Counted from the stretch's first letter, positions 11,091 through 23,161 are shown. The stretch: 64,000 nucleotides of DNA from Lunularia cruciata (GCA_948567375.1 OX419756.1:49826552-49890551); one strand, 5' to 3'. The notes: generated from the sequence alone by a model not told the origin. Made by a program: numbers and translations.

Positions 11091-11763
11091 ATCTTGGAAT
11101 GCATTATGGGTCAAACACTCCATGTTGGCATGGCCTGATTTGCCATACATAGTGCACCATACATTTGCCCGACCAAATGAAGGAGGCTTTCTTTGGTCCT
11201 TTGTTCCAATCATTTAGATTTTAAAATCCACAAACTCTTTAATAAGAATCTCCAACTTATTGTGAATCTTATTTACATGTTTCATTGGAGGTGTTATGGG
11301 TTTCTTTCCTCCTCACCTTTGTATCCTTCTTCAGATTCCAAAGAAGAACTAGAAGATGTGGAGGATTCCTCAAAAGAAGGGGATGTATTATGAGAAGCTC
11401 TTTGTCTTGGCTTCTTTCCTTTCTTCTCTCAATTGTGCAACATGTTTTAGTACCTTATCCAAGGAAGTTACATTCCTCTCCAAGGCAAAGATACAAATCT
11501 CTGGTGACAATCCTTTGAGGAACCAGGTGATGGCTTGGGCATTGATGTAACCCACCACACCAAATTGATTTAGAACTTGGTTCAATAAGACCATGAACCG
11601 CTCCGAGTGGTCTCTCAACTTCTCCTTCTTCGCTATGTCCAAATCATTGAGTTTCACAAAGACACTTGTATCATAATCAACTTCCCAAAATCATTCTAGG
11701 AAGTTTTTTTGCAAGTCCTCCCAATCCGTTGGCCTAAAATCCTTCTAGGTTACATGGGTGTAC
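11091..11763 (-). pseudogene. Family Z gag, N-terminal part
   Basis: Minus strand, reading from about 11757: a TDWEDLQKNFLE-like retrotransposon Gag helix region, then FVKLNDLDIAKKEKLRDHSERF, QAITWFLKGLSPEI and a degenerate zinc knuckle (WCTMYGKSGHANMEC, second Cys replaced by Tyr) near 11150. This is a standard Gag core followed by a knuckle. Two more knuckles lie beyond the inserted X LTR at 7879-8192. Its 5' end is cut at 11763 by the Y2 LTR. Confidence 0.65.
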
Positions 11764-12453
11764 TATAACACCCATTTTTGTATGTGTGTGGTATTATGAT
11801 ATTTTTCTTGGTATTATAAATACATGAGATATTATTTATATAGAGAGAAAGGATGGTTCTACATTAGTCATGATTAGCTAAAGTTAGTCATAGCTAAGAT
11901 AGAGGGGACCTTACTTTAGAGGAAGTTGAAAAGATGAGCACCACTATTTTGGATTCTAGTGTATTGACTTGGTGTTATTCCTAGGTGTTTGGCTTTGAGG
12001 AAAGAGTTAAGAACTCTTGGGCCTGCAAGCCTTTTTGTTTTAGATTCTTCTATAGTCCAAGGACAACCTATGTGAAGGAATCCTTGACTTAGTGGTTAGG
12101 TCAAGATAAGTTCACATGTTTAGTGGAATATGCCCATGTGGACAGATATTCCTTTATACTTTTTGACTTTACTTGACTTTTAGCCTAGTAACTTAAGTTA
12201 CTTCAATAATTAGTAACTTTGGTGCATAACTATTTCACAAGTATATAAACTAGGATTGAGGAGGTACTCGTTATCCTTTCATTTGCAACTATCTCTCTCT
12301 CATTGAGTTCTCTAGTGAGCAATGTCTTGAGTCATGTAGTGTTAGCCTTGGAGTAGTATGATGGACTTGGGGTTCCTTGCCTTCCTAGTCCATGGTGCAC
12401 TACCATAATAACCATCAGAGGTTCATCATGAGTGAAAGACAGGTTGGCTCATA
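11764..12453 (+). repeat. Y2 5' LTR
   Basis: Begins TATAACACCC (TG mutated to TA) and ends GGCTCATA. It aligns along its length with the Y1 LTRs read in sense (TGTAACACCC ... CTCACA). It is 690 bp against 679 for Y1 and is followed by a matching primer-binding site. Confidence 0.85.
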
Positions 12454-12457
12454 TTTT

Positions 12458-12474
12458 TGGTTCCATTGTTGGGA
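12458..12474 (+). other. Y2 primer-binding site
   Basis: TGGTTCCATTGTTGGGA, four bases after the LTR. It matches the Y1 site at 14 of 17 positions. TGG at the start fits pairing with a tRNA 3' CCA end; tRNA identity is discussed in the findings. Confidence 0.55.
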
Positions 12475-13752
12475 CCTCTCTAGAAGGCAAGATAATGTTC
12501 AGCGTAAAATTCTAACTAGACAAAAGGAGGCTATGAGAACTCACTTGGAGAGAAAATTAGGGGAGAAGAGGGCTTAATTTATGTTAGAGAACTTTGCACC
12601 ATTTTTACATGGTGTAGTTCATTATGATGTCTTTGAGGTGATTTTGTATATCTTGTACACGTGAGAGGATTTGGATAGATTGTGTGAGGTGGATTGCAGA
12701 TTTTGGAGATTAAGGTGATTTTGGGCAAAATCTCAAGTTTGAGATCTGGACTTGAAATTTTTACACATGAAAGCTTGGGTTATCTTTTAGTTAACACACT
12801 TTAAAATATTGTGAGAGCTGTTATGCACACTGGGCTAGAATTTTTGAAACTTGATAGGGTAAACTACTCTTGCAACTACATGCTCTATGGGAAATTGTAC
12901 AAAGTCTATCATTTCTTCAATCTTTAGTGGATTGTTCTAAAAATTTCCAAGAAAATTATATGTATTATATCCTACCTGCTAACACAAAAAGTAGAGAGAA
13001 ATCATTCTTGCGTAGAAGGGAGTTGTTTTCAGACCAAATCTGAAATATGTGTGTTGAATAGAAAGATGCCTAGGCTAAATGGCCCAATGAATAGATTTGA
13101 AATGTTACAAGGAGGGACACCCTAGAGTTGTGATTAAGTGTGCAAAATTTTAGAGGACTATGATATACCAGTGGAAAGATTTGAGTGACATTGTGAGGAA
13201 GGGTCAATTTTGCAGAGTTGAGATCTCATGCATGAGGAGTTTGAGAGTAACAAAAAGTATATTTGAGTGTTTAGATTCATCTTGGGAACATGGATGGTCA
13301 TCAAGAGTTGAAATTGAGACTATGCAAGGTTCCCTAAGGGTTTAAGGTGATTCTAGGGGTGGATTTGAGGAAAGGAGAGTTTAGAATAGAATTTGAAGAG
13401 AGTGTTGAGAGGATCCAAAACCTACACCACTTGGAGGAAAGAGTGAGTCTAAGTGTTTTCTATGTGGAGAGAAGGGACATGATGCAAGTTCATGTCCATT
13501 GAACTATGAGAGCAAGAGATTGATGGGAAGAGAGGATTACTTGACTTGGGTTTGCATGTTGGACCTTCTTCACCAAATTTGGGAGGGAGAAGATCTAAAA
13601 CCAAGGAGTTATGTGAGGTTTGTGGAGTTGAAGGACTTCCAAAAGAAAATGAGTGTAACAGAGTAAAAGCACTTTTGGAGACTTTGGTGAAGGATCTTGG
13701 AGGGAATCTTAGTACAACTAAAATACTACTACCTTCATCAACTAGTTCTTAA
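12475..13752 (+). pseudogene. Y2 upstream zinc-knuckle ORF, decayed
   Basis: Remnants of the ORF that lies between primer-binding site and gag in family Y. Visible parts: a FECLDSSWEHG motif (13260-13290), the EFEESVERIQ motif near 13390-13420, a CFLCGEKGHDASSC knuckle near 13450-13490, then GLHVGPSSPNLGGRRSKTKE and LCEVCGVEGLP (13549-13640), closing at 13750. Frames shift several times. The final part, with Cys pairs after the knuckle, is shared almost unchanged with Y1 and Y4. Confidence 0.55.
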
Positions 13753-13994
13753 GATTAGTGATAGAGATAATCTTTCAACTTATGGATAAACTATCCATGC
13801 GGGTTTCATTAATAAGCACACTAGGATTTGATGTTGCTATAGAAATCTTGGAGCAACCTAAACCTTTTGTGTTCCCTAGGTTGTATTACTCTCAAATGGT
13901 GTTAGTCATGTACATACTCTATTAGTTATAGAGTGAGAGAGAAGAAAAGAGAAAAAGAAAAATTGAGAGAAAAGAAAGAGAGTGAGGGGTTAAG

Positions 13995-14142
13995 ATGGGA
14001 AACTTCTGGTTTTCTTTGGCAAGGATGGAGAAGATGTGGAGGCCTTTGTGAGAGCCTTCAAGAGAGCTTTCATACAAAACAATGAGAGGAGGAAGAATGA
14101 GTGGGCCTCATTATTATGAGATTTCTTTGAGGATGCAGCACT
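13995..14142 (+). pseudogene. Y2 gag, 5' part
   Basis: ATG at 13995 corresponds to the Y1 gag start (MGKLPVFFGKDGEDVEAF), but one G of a GGGG run is missing, shifting the frame at the third codon. The next bases align with Y1 gag up to the FFEDAAL motif, where the X LTR at 14143 interrupts. Gag resumes at 15939. Confidence 0.75.
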
Positions 14143-15938
14143 TGTGACAACCTGGCAAATATCACTTTTGCGGTAATCAGGTAAGTAAAGTTCATTTTTG
14201 TAGAGATACTAGTCAGAAATGTCCAAATATGAACTCAAATATCACAATTTAGTTCTTCTTGGTTTCATCTTTAATCTCTCAGGTAACAACTACACGAAAA
14301 AGAGAGTAAAAAGCATTGATTTGTAGTCTTGTCACAATAATTTGTCACTTGTAATCACAACTCTATCAAATCTTTTCAAACAATCTTGATTGTGATGATT
14401 TAGTCTCTCCCAAAAATGGTACTTCACTACAAAATGACTTTGCCTCAAAATTGTGTTCCACCTCTCCACTAAAGGACAACTTCCTTGATCAAAATTGCTT
14501 CACATCAATGGTGCATTGTACTCACAAATGTAGAATACTTCCAATACTACAATTCCTCTAAGATCTGTCAATGCATTGCTCCCATTGTACTTCACTCAAG
14601 ATCAAATACACAAAATGAAGATCGAGGTTGTGGAATCTAACATCCAACAAACATACTGACTTGCACTTCATAATTCTCCAAACACTCACAAACACAAACA
14701 CAAAGTTGATACCTAGAATTAAGCTCAAACAATGAGCACTACTTCATAATACTTTGCTTTATCTATTCTCAAAAATTATGAGCACTAAACAACATATGAC
14801 TGCAAATGTCACCTTTAAATAGTAGAGCAATTGACTATTACTAACAACTATATTGTTCTACAAAACTTTTCTAACCTATAGATCCGAAATGACAATGCAT
14901 CTCTTCATATTTGCCTCTTCATATCTCAAAATGTTCCTACTCTGATCCAATGTCTACCTCTTCTTTGGCTTCCAAACTCAATCCTGAAGTAACCTCACAT
15001 ACTACTCTATCCTTGAGTTTCATAATTACTGATTTTTCTACCAATTCTAACACTTCTTCTTCTTGATCTACAATTCTCGTCATAGGTAACCTTTCTACTT
15101 CTCTATCTCTCAACCCGCTCTTCTCTAATATCTCCAATGATAAATCCAAAGATATCTATACTCCTATCTCATCTACTTCAAGTTTAACTACTATTAATTC
15201 CTTTGCTAATTCTACTATATCTTCATCAAGAATTGTAATTGAAAACATGGATACACTATCTATGCCTTCAAATTGTAACCCACTTTCCCCTTTCCACTGA
15301 CCCAAAGACACTTACGGTCTGATAATGCACTTCGGGTTCATTCACTACTATTATTTCTCTTAAAATTTTGTCCTATCTTCAATGAGAATTGAAGTCATGG
15401 TATTATAAATATCTTCTTTCCCTACTCTAACTTCCTCTAATCCTTATGGCAAGACTCTCAAAATCACATTCACTGCTCTCCAAGGTCCGACTATCTCAGA
15501 CTTAGTCACCTTTGTCCTGAGGCAAAGAAGCTTCTAACCCAAAGTTGTAGAGACCCGAAGTACCATGAACCCTAAAGACACTCAACTACTCTATACATCT
15601 ACTCCTAAAATTTCAAATACTTTTTACTTCTACTATAGACTTCCAAACAAAACGATTTTGGTGACAATGGAAAGCCCTTAACGAGACGCTTCCAACGAGA
15701 TATGGCATGTATGATTTGGATTATTCATCATGGAGATATGGCACTCGCAGTAATCCTGACCTGCAACCTTCCATTCCTCTTTTGGGTTTGATCCAATTTG
15801 AGTCCTTCTTCCTCTTACATGAAGTCTACTTCCTTGACTTGATCAAAACACAAATTTCCCCTCATTTCTTCTCCATTTGGTTTTAGCAAGACATTTCTTT
15901 TTCAAAACTCGTCCAAAATGAAAAATATGTGTACTACA
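14143..15938 (-). repeat. Divergent short X LTR inserted in Y2 gag
   Basis: Plus-strand TGTGACAACC at 14143 is the X LTR end. The minus strand carries the LTR tail (14150-14930) and the ORF C-terminus (LEILEKSGLRDRE ... EEVDIGSE, 15149-14937). The other edge, TACTACA, reads TGTAGTACAC in sense, close to TGTGGTACCC. Flanking pentamers GCACT (14138-14142) and ATACT (15939-15943) differ by two transitions from a perfect duplication, and Y2 gag aligns to Y1 gag across them. At 1796 bp it is far shorter than the 3.8 kb family length, and 15180-15938 has no clear match elsewhere. Confidence 0.65.
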
Positions 15939-17534
15939 ATACTTCCATGGTGTGAGTTAGAATACCAAATGAGAGAGACAAGAGATGGGCAAGTAGAGTC
16001 TTGGGAGAGTTTGACTTCAACACTCATTGAGAACTTTTTTCTAGATGAGAGTTACTTTTCTCAAGCAAGGAGATGGAGAGAAAGTAAGAGTCTCTCACTT
16101 TCTCTCCACCTCCAGATTTTGCATAGTGTTGAGGAAGGGTGGGCATGATGTGGAGATTACTATGATTGGCATAGGGGCCATGTTCACCAAGAATTTTGTG
16201 AGAGGGTTGATACCACAAATTAGAAGCAAGGTGAGATATGAAAAACATTCTTCTAAGGTTGAAACTATCAAGATCGCAATTTGTATGGAGGACAGGTTGG
16301 AAGGGGATGAGAGTGATTTGGTGGTGAATGAGGTTGTGCATCCTCCTCAAGGTTACAAGTATGGTGGAATTTTTGATACTTTGGTGACAAGGGTTGCATC
16401 ACAAGTAGTAGTTTCTCCAGCTCTTGCACATCTACCAAAGGATCCACTTCAAACCATCACTGAACAACTTACAGGTCTCAAGATCAATGTAGTGCAACTA
16501 TGGAAGAAGTGAGAGGTGGATCAAAATGTAGGGAAAGAGCCTAGGAGTTATAGAAGCTATCCATATAGAAGAGGCCAATCCGCCAACAATTTCAATGATA
16601 GAAATTATTTGGGTTGTGGAGGAAGAGGCCATATCCAAAGTAATTTCCCAAATTCCACTTACCATGGAAGAAGGAGTTATTAGGGAGCCAATAGAGGGAA
16701 AGAGGGAGGAAGTGAAACCTAAGTGGATACTAATCCAAACAAAGGTAAGAGAATAGTATCCATAGATGTTGTTGAGAGGAAGTATGAGAAGGAGGAGTGC
16801 TCAAACTCCAAAGTTCTTCATTTGGATCTTTTGGCACAAGAGAAGAAGAGAACTTGTTTTGCAGAGGATGTGCACTCTTCTCAAGGATTAACTCCTAGCC
16901 AAGATACTCCTATGCCTACTAGGAGCTCTCGCACAAGCACTTCAACACCACCAACAACAAAGACTTCAAGAAAGAAGTTGGAGATGGAGGAATTCTTGAT
17001 ATCAAAGCAACAATGAAACTATAATGTCTTGGAGGATGTTGGTAGTCACAAGGCTAACATCATAGTGAGCCACTTGATTGCTTTGAATCCTACTTTAAGA
17101 AAGGAGGTTAGAGGTGGCTTGAGTTCTACAAGGAGCAAGAGGAAGAAGAAGGCAAAAGCTCTAGTATCAATAGGGGTGGTGGATGCCAAGCCAACACCAT
17201 AGGAGGCTTGTGAATATGCTTCTAAGATTGATGTGAGATGAGTGAGTGATGAGTGAATGGTCATAAAATCAAGGATGCATTGGTTGATGGAGGATGAACA
17301 GTGAATGCCATGTCAAAATGGTTGATGAAGAAGTTGTGTATGATACCCTCTAGACCTTAAACATTTATGGTGAGCATGGCAAACAAGCAACAAGTTTGAC
17401 CAATAGGGGTGATGGATAAGGTGGTAGTTTCATTTATGGGAGTTCAAAATCTCATGACTTTCCAAGTCTTGAAGGAGTCAAGCTATGACTTACTTCTTGG
17501 GAGGCCATGGTTGAGAGTAGCATGCACAACTGAT
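15939..17534 (+). pseudogene. Y2 gag-protease, decayed
   Basis: Continues Y1-like Gag: ESLTSTLIENF (about 15999), SEVTFLKQGDGEKVRV region (16045), KINVVQLWKK (about 16480), then a ruined knuckle (YLGCGGRGHIQSNF near 16605-16650; first and last Cys replaced). The protease region reads KDALVDGG then a stop (17270-17300), followed by the LLGRPWL motif (about 17490-17515). Several in-frame stops and a small duplication near 17240 break it. Confidence 0.75.
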
Positions 17535-19380
17535 CGATGGCACAAAGGGCACTTGAGGATTGGGCCATGAAACCATAGAGTCATAGTTTGTGTGACTAAC
17601 ACCACCAACACTTCACATTAGATACACCATCTTTTGATTATTGGGAATCAGATTTAGAAGGAGCTTCAAGTGGGACACAAGCATGGAGGAGGAAACTTCC
17701 ATGGAGGAGGATGAATCTGAATCTGATTTAGATGTGTATCCCTTGTGTGCTATGGATTTTTCACCTAAGCCAGAGGTTTTGAAGAACCCATATAAATCAC
17801 CATTGACACTTGAGGAGATAGAAAGGAGGTTATCTACTCTCAAGTATGGTCCAAACGTTACCAAGGAGGAGAAGGTGAGATTTGAGGAGATTTTCCAAAA
17901 TTCCATCCATGTGTTTGCTTTCAGTTACAAGGATCTAAAGGAGGTCACCTTGGAGGAGCACAAGATTGAGGTGGAGTCACATGCAAGACCAGTCCGCCAA
18001 AAGCAATGTCACATTAGCCCATCAATATCTTTGGCAATGAAGAAGGAAATTGATATGCTCAAGGAGGCCGGATTTATCTTTGTGGTGGAGAATTTCGAAT
18101 AGGGGTCTCTTGTTGTGATTGTGAAGAAAAAGAATGGCAAACTTTGGGTATGTGTGAATTACAAGAAGCTTAATGTTGTTACTAAGAAGGACAATTACTC
18201 TTTGCCATTCATGGATGAGATCTTGGAGGAGGTTTCAGGTCATGAGAGGTACAATTTTGGAGATGGTTGTAGTGGGTATAACCAAATCAAGATTACACCA
18301 GAGCATCAACAACTCATCACATTCACCACACTTTGGGGAACTTACGCTTTCAAGGTCATGCCTTTTGGGCTTTGCAATGCTCTAGCCACATTCCAATGGT
18401 TCATAAACAAGGTATTTGAACCTTTCATTGGGAAATTTGTGAGAGACTTTATTGATGACTTTTGTGTCTATGGGAGCAAAGAGGAGCACTTTGAGCAATT
18501 AATCAAGGTCTTGCAATGCTTGGATGAGGCAAATGCATCACTCAACCCTAAGAAGTGCATTTTGGGATGTGAAAAAGGTCTCCTTAAGGGCACATCATCT
18601 CCAAGGATGGAATAGCAGTTGATCTTGAAAAGGTGAGGAAAATCTCATACCTTCCATTCCCTTCAAGCTTGACAAAGTTACACCAATTCTTGGGGATGGT
18701 TGGGTACTATCGGAGGTTCATCTTCTCATTTTCCAACAAGGTTTATGCATTGACCATCTACATGAAGAAGGGTGTTGATAACATGGTGATTTTGGAAGAC
18801 AAGGAGGCTCTCAAAGCTTTTGAAGAGCTCAAGCAATCCCTTGTTGTAGCTCCAATTCTTGCTAAACTTGATTGGAGTAAGCCTTTCATCCTCTATACTG
18901 ATGCTTCTAATATAGCAATAGGATGTACTCTTAGTCAATTAGATCAAGATGGGCATGATCATCCAATAGCTTATGCTAGTAAGTAGATGGTTTCAACAAA
19001 AAGAACTACTTTGTCCTAGTGAGAGAAGGGTTGGTAGTGATCTTTGGTCTCAAGAAGTTTAGACACTACTTGATTGGAGGGAAAGCCATAATTATCATGA
19101 ATCACAACAACAAGCCTAATGTTGAAGGGACAATAGCAAGGTGGATGATACTCTTGTCTAAGTATGACTACACTATTGATGATAGGCCAGGAAAGAAACA
19201 TGCAAATGCTGATTTGTTATCTAGGGCCTATGATCATGATAAAGATGAGCTAGTGGGATGATTCCTTCCAGAATGAGGAGCTCATGACAATCTCAGTCAC
19301 TCAAGAGGTTCCAATGGAGTATAAGGAGATTGTGGATTTTGTGACACGAGGTAACTATCCAAAAGGGATGGATGCTAGGG
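17535..19380 (+). pseudogene. Y2 pol (RT and RNase H), truncated
   Basis: Joins Gag-protease through a CGA Arg codon at 17535-17537, the position of the TGA stop in Y1. It contains an acidic leader (SMEEETSMEEDESESD), RT with VPFG-like MPFGLCNA, the catalytic FIDDFCVYG motif (about 18448-18475), then RNase H (LYTDASNIAIGC about 18892, HANADLLSRA about 19198). At about 19381 homology to Y1 stops before the integrase zinc finger and unrelated PHD-bearing sequence begins. Stops at 18102 and 18615 and frameshifts inactivate it. Confidence 0.85.
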
Positions 19381-19439
19381 AGAATACCTTACATTATGCT
19401 ACTATTCAAGGAGGAGGCTAGAGAGCCTTGATCCATTGA

Positions 19440-19850
19440 TTTCATCTATGTGACTCTGTATATCTACAGCAAACAACATCAACAACACTTGATGTTTTGA
19501 CAAGCCGCACTATCTTGAAAGTGTGTGAGGTTTTGCCATTTGGAGTCCTTGTGTTAGAAGGACGTGATGGTGTTGTTTGGAAGGATCATGTGTGCAATTG
19601 TGCACCATGCCACCTCCCAAACATTGATGGTACTATAGACCCATGCTTGGCACTTGTATGTGCAGGCTTGAGGTGTATGTTATGTGGCTCTTTTGATGGA
19701 GTTGCTACTATGCTAGTGTGTGATAGTTGTTTGAGAGGATGGCATATGGCATGTATGACTCCTCCCCTCACAGTGATTCCTCAAGGACAATGGTTATGTC
19801 TGATGTACTTGACTATAGCTAGTTCATTCTTTATATGGTATAGATTGTAG
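19440..19850 (+). pseudogene. Integrase-tail-like segment joined to a degenerate PHD finger
   Basis: Open frame of about 136 residues from the stop at 19437. The N-terminal part ([33 protein letters not shown], then NCAPCHLPN) has the form of a retroelement integrase C-terminal module (basic, beta-rich, followed by a short Cys pair); that assignment is inference. The C-terminal part is a clear PHD-type zinc finger: CMLC, LVCDSC, GWHMAC, PPL, WLC at 19671-19803. The last zinc ligand is lost (WLCLMY where WxCxxC is expected). The only in-frame start codon before this is non-ATG, consistent with an internal polyprotein fragment. It abuts Y2 pol at about 19381 without being homologous to the integrase of Y1. 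Confidence 0.6.
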
Positions 19851-19980
19851 ATAGGCAACTAACGATGGGGCTCCATAGCACCCGGACTTCTGATCTTTGC
19901 CCATCATAGGGTATACCATATATTTGGAGTAGATGGCTATTTGGAGTTAGAGGGACCTAACCGCCAGCTAGGGGGCAATT

Positions 19981-20084
19981 GTGGCACTTTAGAGTCTGTG
20001 TATGACTTATGTGTGAATTTTGCTTCTATAGTGTATGATGTTGACAGCGATGTATGTTTTGTAGTGCTGTATATACGCACGACA
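19981..20084 (+). repeat. Direct repeat unit 1 downstream of PHD segment
   Basis: A ~104 bp block starting GTGGCACTTTAGAGTCTGTG and ending with a TATACGCAC motif recurs at 20538-20641 at high identity, 557 bp downstream and in the same orientation. It could be short LTR remnants or an internal duplication of the PHD-bearing element. Confidence 0.7.
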
Positions 20085-20537
20085 GTTGTCACACCATTTC
20101 TAGTGTCGCATCTAGATTGCTCAGACATTGGAGTTGTAGTGATAGTAGTTAGAGGTATTTTAGCAGTTTCCCATAGATTACTTTCTGATGGTTAGATTTT
20201 GTGTTTGGGGTACTAACTTCATGTGGAGCCTACCGTCACTTTGCACCGTTTGCACCGTCAAGTGTGTCATCAATGGGACCATTAGGGTTCCAGACCTAGC
20301 TCAAGTCCAAGGGTATACTTTCAAAGTACAGCTCCAGAGAGCTCACTTCTTTGATGTTGAGCCTTTGAGTTCCTGGGTATGGTGGACAAAGGCCGGCGAG
20401 CGTCACCTAGATTCTCTTAGATAGAGTGGATGTTGCTTGACTGTAGTTAATGCCCAATTGTTGGCAGTTTATAGAGGGACAGATCAAGTACTGATCTGAG
20501 TTGAGTTGATTCAAGTGTTGTAAACAATCTGATTATT

Positions 20538-20641
20538 GTGGCACTTTAGAGTCTGTGTATGATTTATGTGTGAGTTGTGCTTCTATAGTGTATGATGTTG
20601 ACAACAATGTATGTTGTGTAGTGATGTATATACGCACAACG
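20538..20641 (+). repeat. Direct repeat unit 2 downstream of PHD segment
   Basis: Second copy of the block at 19981-20084, with about ten substitutions by eye and no obvious indel. The sequence between the copies includes an open frame at 20188-20424 (VPDLAQVQGYTFKVQLQR) that I do not recognise. Confidence 0.7.
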
Positions 20642-21633
20642 TCTAAGTTATTCACTTTTGTTCCACTTGGTGCTCACTTCTCCACAAGGTAATTACTGAA
20701 GTGAAAAAAAAATAAAAGTGGGCCCAATTCTAGTCTGGTCTTCAATTACACTAGCTTTGCACATATGGGTGGTTGGATAATCACCATCTCCACTTTCCTA
20801 GCTTCTTGACTACCAATGAATTGATCTTTTGTACTTGCTCTTCCCAAAGAACCATCTAGTTTTCCCAAGGCTAGTTTTCCCATCATATAATGTAATTTAT
20901 TGCAGTCATGGCACACACAAATGGTTAACTCCTATTCATGCCACCAGGTCATTGTACTTGGTCTATGTGTGCTAACTTATTGTTGTCTTTCTTTCCGTTG
21001 ATGACTTTCTCTAAAGGTCTTAGTTGCTTCATGCCTTTGCACCTTCTCTTTAGCCTTTAGGTTTGAACTTGAAGGTCAACTTCAACTCATAACTTAGGAG
21101 TTAAATCCAAAGGCTAAATGGTTCCTTTGGATAGTAGTTTAATTTCAAAATTTAATAAAACTCTAAAAATTTGACAAGTTCAAAATTTCTAAGAATGACA
21201 ACCTCACCCTTCTTTGGACTCAACTTCTTTATACCTATTTCTTTGTATTGAGTAGATCTTTAGTGAAGTCTTCTTCATATCCAAATTGTTACACAAATGA
21301 AATCCAAATAATATCCATAAAAGATTTTTTTATCCTTGAATATGAAAATAACTTGCTCTATCTTTATCAAAAAAAAGTCAAATGAAACAAAGTTGCAACT
21401 TTTGCAAAAAGGTGTGCACCGCATAAGATATAAAGAATTTGGAGATTCTTGAGGAACTACACAACTTATTGTTCCCTTAATATAAAAATTTTGGATACTT
21501 TATGTAATAATATACTAACTGCCAAATTGCAATATTTTCAGGTAAAATAGTTTGTTTGCACAAGGATAAAATTAGAAATAGAGAGATCTAAGGTAAATAT
21601 CATTTATCAATATTTATTACTATTATTGACTTC
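20642..21633. other. Unassigned AT-rich sequence
   Basis: Many short poly-A and poly-T runs. No ORF with recognisable content and no repeat matched to the rest of the window. Confidence 0.6.
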
Positions 21634-22331
21634 TTGAGCTATAAGCAAGTGTGTCTCTCACTCAAGATGAACCTTGGATGGTTATTAAGGTATCACACCA
21701 TGGACTAAGAAGGCAAAGAACCCAAAGTACATCACACTTCTCCAAGGCTGAAACTTCAATGGACTTCCAAGACTCAAGCTATTATTGCTCACTAGAAAAG
21801 TCAATGAGAGAGAGATAGTACAAATGAAAGAATGATGAGTATCTTCTCACTCCTACATTATATACTTGTGAACTGATTACATGCTAAAGTTGCTATTACC
21901 ATAGTAACTCAAGTTACTAGGCAATAAATCATATAAGTCAAAAGTCTTAGAGAATATCCAAACTCATAGGAATAATCCTCTCAGCATGTGGTCTTATCTC
22001 AACCCCAACAACTAAGTCAAGAATTCCTTCACATAGGCTATCCTTGGAGTATAGAAAAATCCAAACCAAAAAGACTTTTGAACTCAAGAGTTCTCAATTC
22101 TTTCCTCAAAGCCAAACATCTAAAAATAATACAAAGTCAATACACTAGAATCCAAAATAGTGGTGCTCACTCTTTCATATTTCTCTAAATTAGAGTCCCT
22201 TTTCTTGGCTATGCCTAACTCTAGCTAATCATGACTAATATAGAGGTTTATTGGTTAAACTCCAATAAACAAGATTTTCAACTACTTAAAATACCAAACT
22301 AAATAACCCAATATAGCATGGGGCAAAGACA
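21634..22331 (-). repeat. Y3 solo LTR
   Basis: Aligns over its length with the Y1 LTR at 30525-31203 in the same plus-strand orientation (shared CTCTCACTCAAGATGAACC and CCATGGACTAAGAAGGCAA near the left end). It is 698 bp, with altered tips (TTGAG..., ...AAGACA). Flanks are ACTTC (21629-21633) and ACTCC (22332-22336), a TSD with one mismatch. No Y internal sequence adjoins, so it is a solo LTR. Confidence 0.75.
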
Positions 22332-22633
22332 ACTCCTAGAAGAAGTTAATGTTTCCCACCAAGGTGCATCACAAAAGATGACAAAGATAAACGCATTCAC
22401 ACTAGAATAAATCCAATCAACTCCAAAACCTTATGTTTCAATCTCAAGCCTTAACTCCTTCAAGAGACCTCCCTAACTTCTCCTTCTCCAAAGACAAGAA
22501 AGATCCAAAGGTATACAAAAGTTGATGGCATGATCCGCCTTAAGAAGGTGAACTTTTGTAACACTCCAAGGACAAGAGAACTCTCCAAGAGATATACTAG
22601 AGAAAAAATGCATGTTTCACACTCAATACTCCA

Positions 22634-23161
22634 ATGCCCCAAAGGAGCACCTTCTCTTTATTATATAGCAAAGGAGATCTATTCAAAGGAAGCTCTACCC
22701 TTGGATCAGATGCATGGATTGGTGACCTATTAGTGAGCTCTATCCTTGGATTAGCTTTTTGGATGGGTGACATGTCAATCCTTGTCCTATCTAGTTGGTC
22801 ACATGGGTTTGACCAAAGAGAATTTTTAGGGAATCTTCTTGTATGGAGCTTAGAATTGAATGTGTGAGGTACCATTGGAAAAGCTCTCAATGAGAAAAAT
22901 CATAGGGGGAAGAAGGAAAGCCTTGTTGTCTTGATATGGGACATTATTTCTATTTTTGAGGCCTAATTCATCCATTTAGACCCTCTAAAATTGGCTCTAA
23001 AGTTTTCAGGCTATTTTCAACTTCTACTCTATTAGTAAAAGTACTCTTTTGGTGACACTACTATCTGATCTTCCTAGCCCGTTGTACCCAAAATCCTTCT
23101 AGATGTTACCAATCCAACTTTCACCTCTAGATAATATGTCTAGTGACTTGTATTAAAGACA
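22634..23161 (-). repeat. Chromovirus C 3' LTR (partial boundaries)
   Basis: On the minus strand, TGTCTTTAATACAAG begins at 23161 right after a purine tract (CTTAAAAGGAGGGAG, 23162-23176), as expected for a 3' LTR start. Within it, 22634-22915 is repeated at 25572-25850 on the far side of the pol remnant in the same orientation. The far LTR end (toward 22332) is not resolved. Confidence 0.6.
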
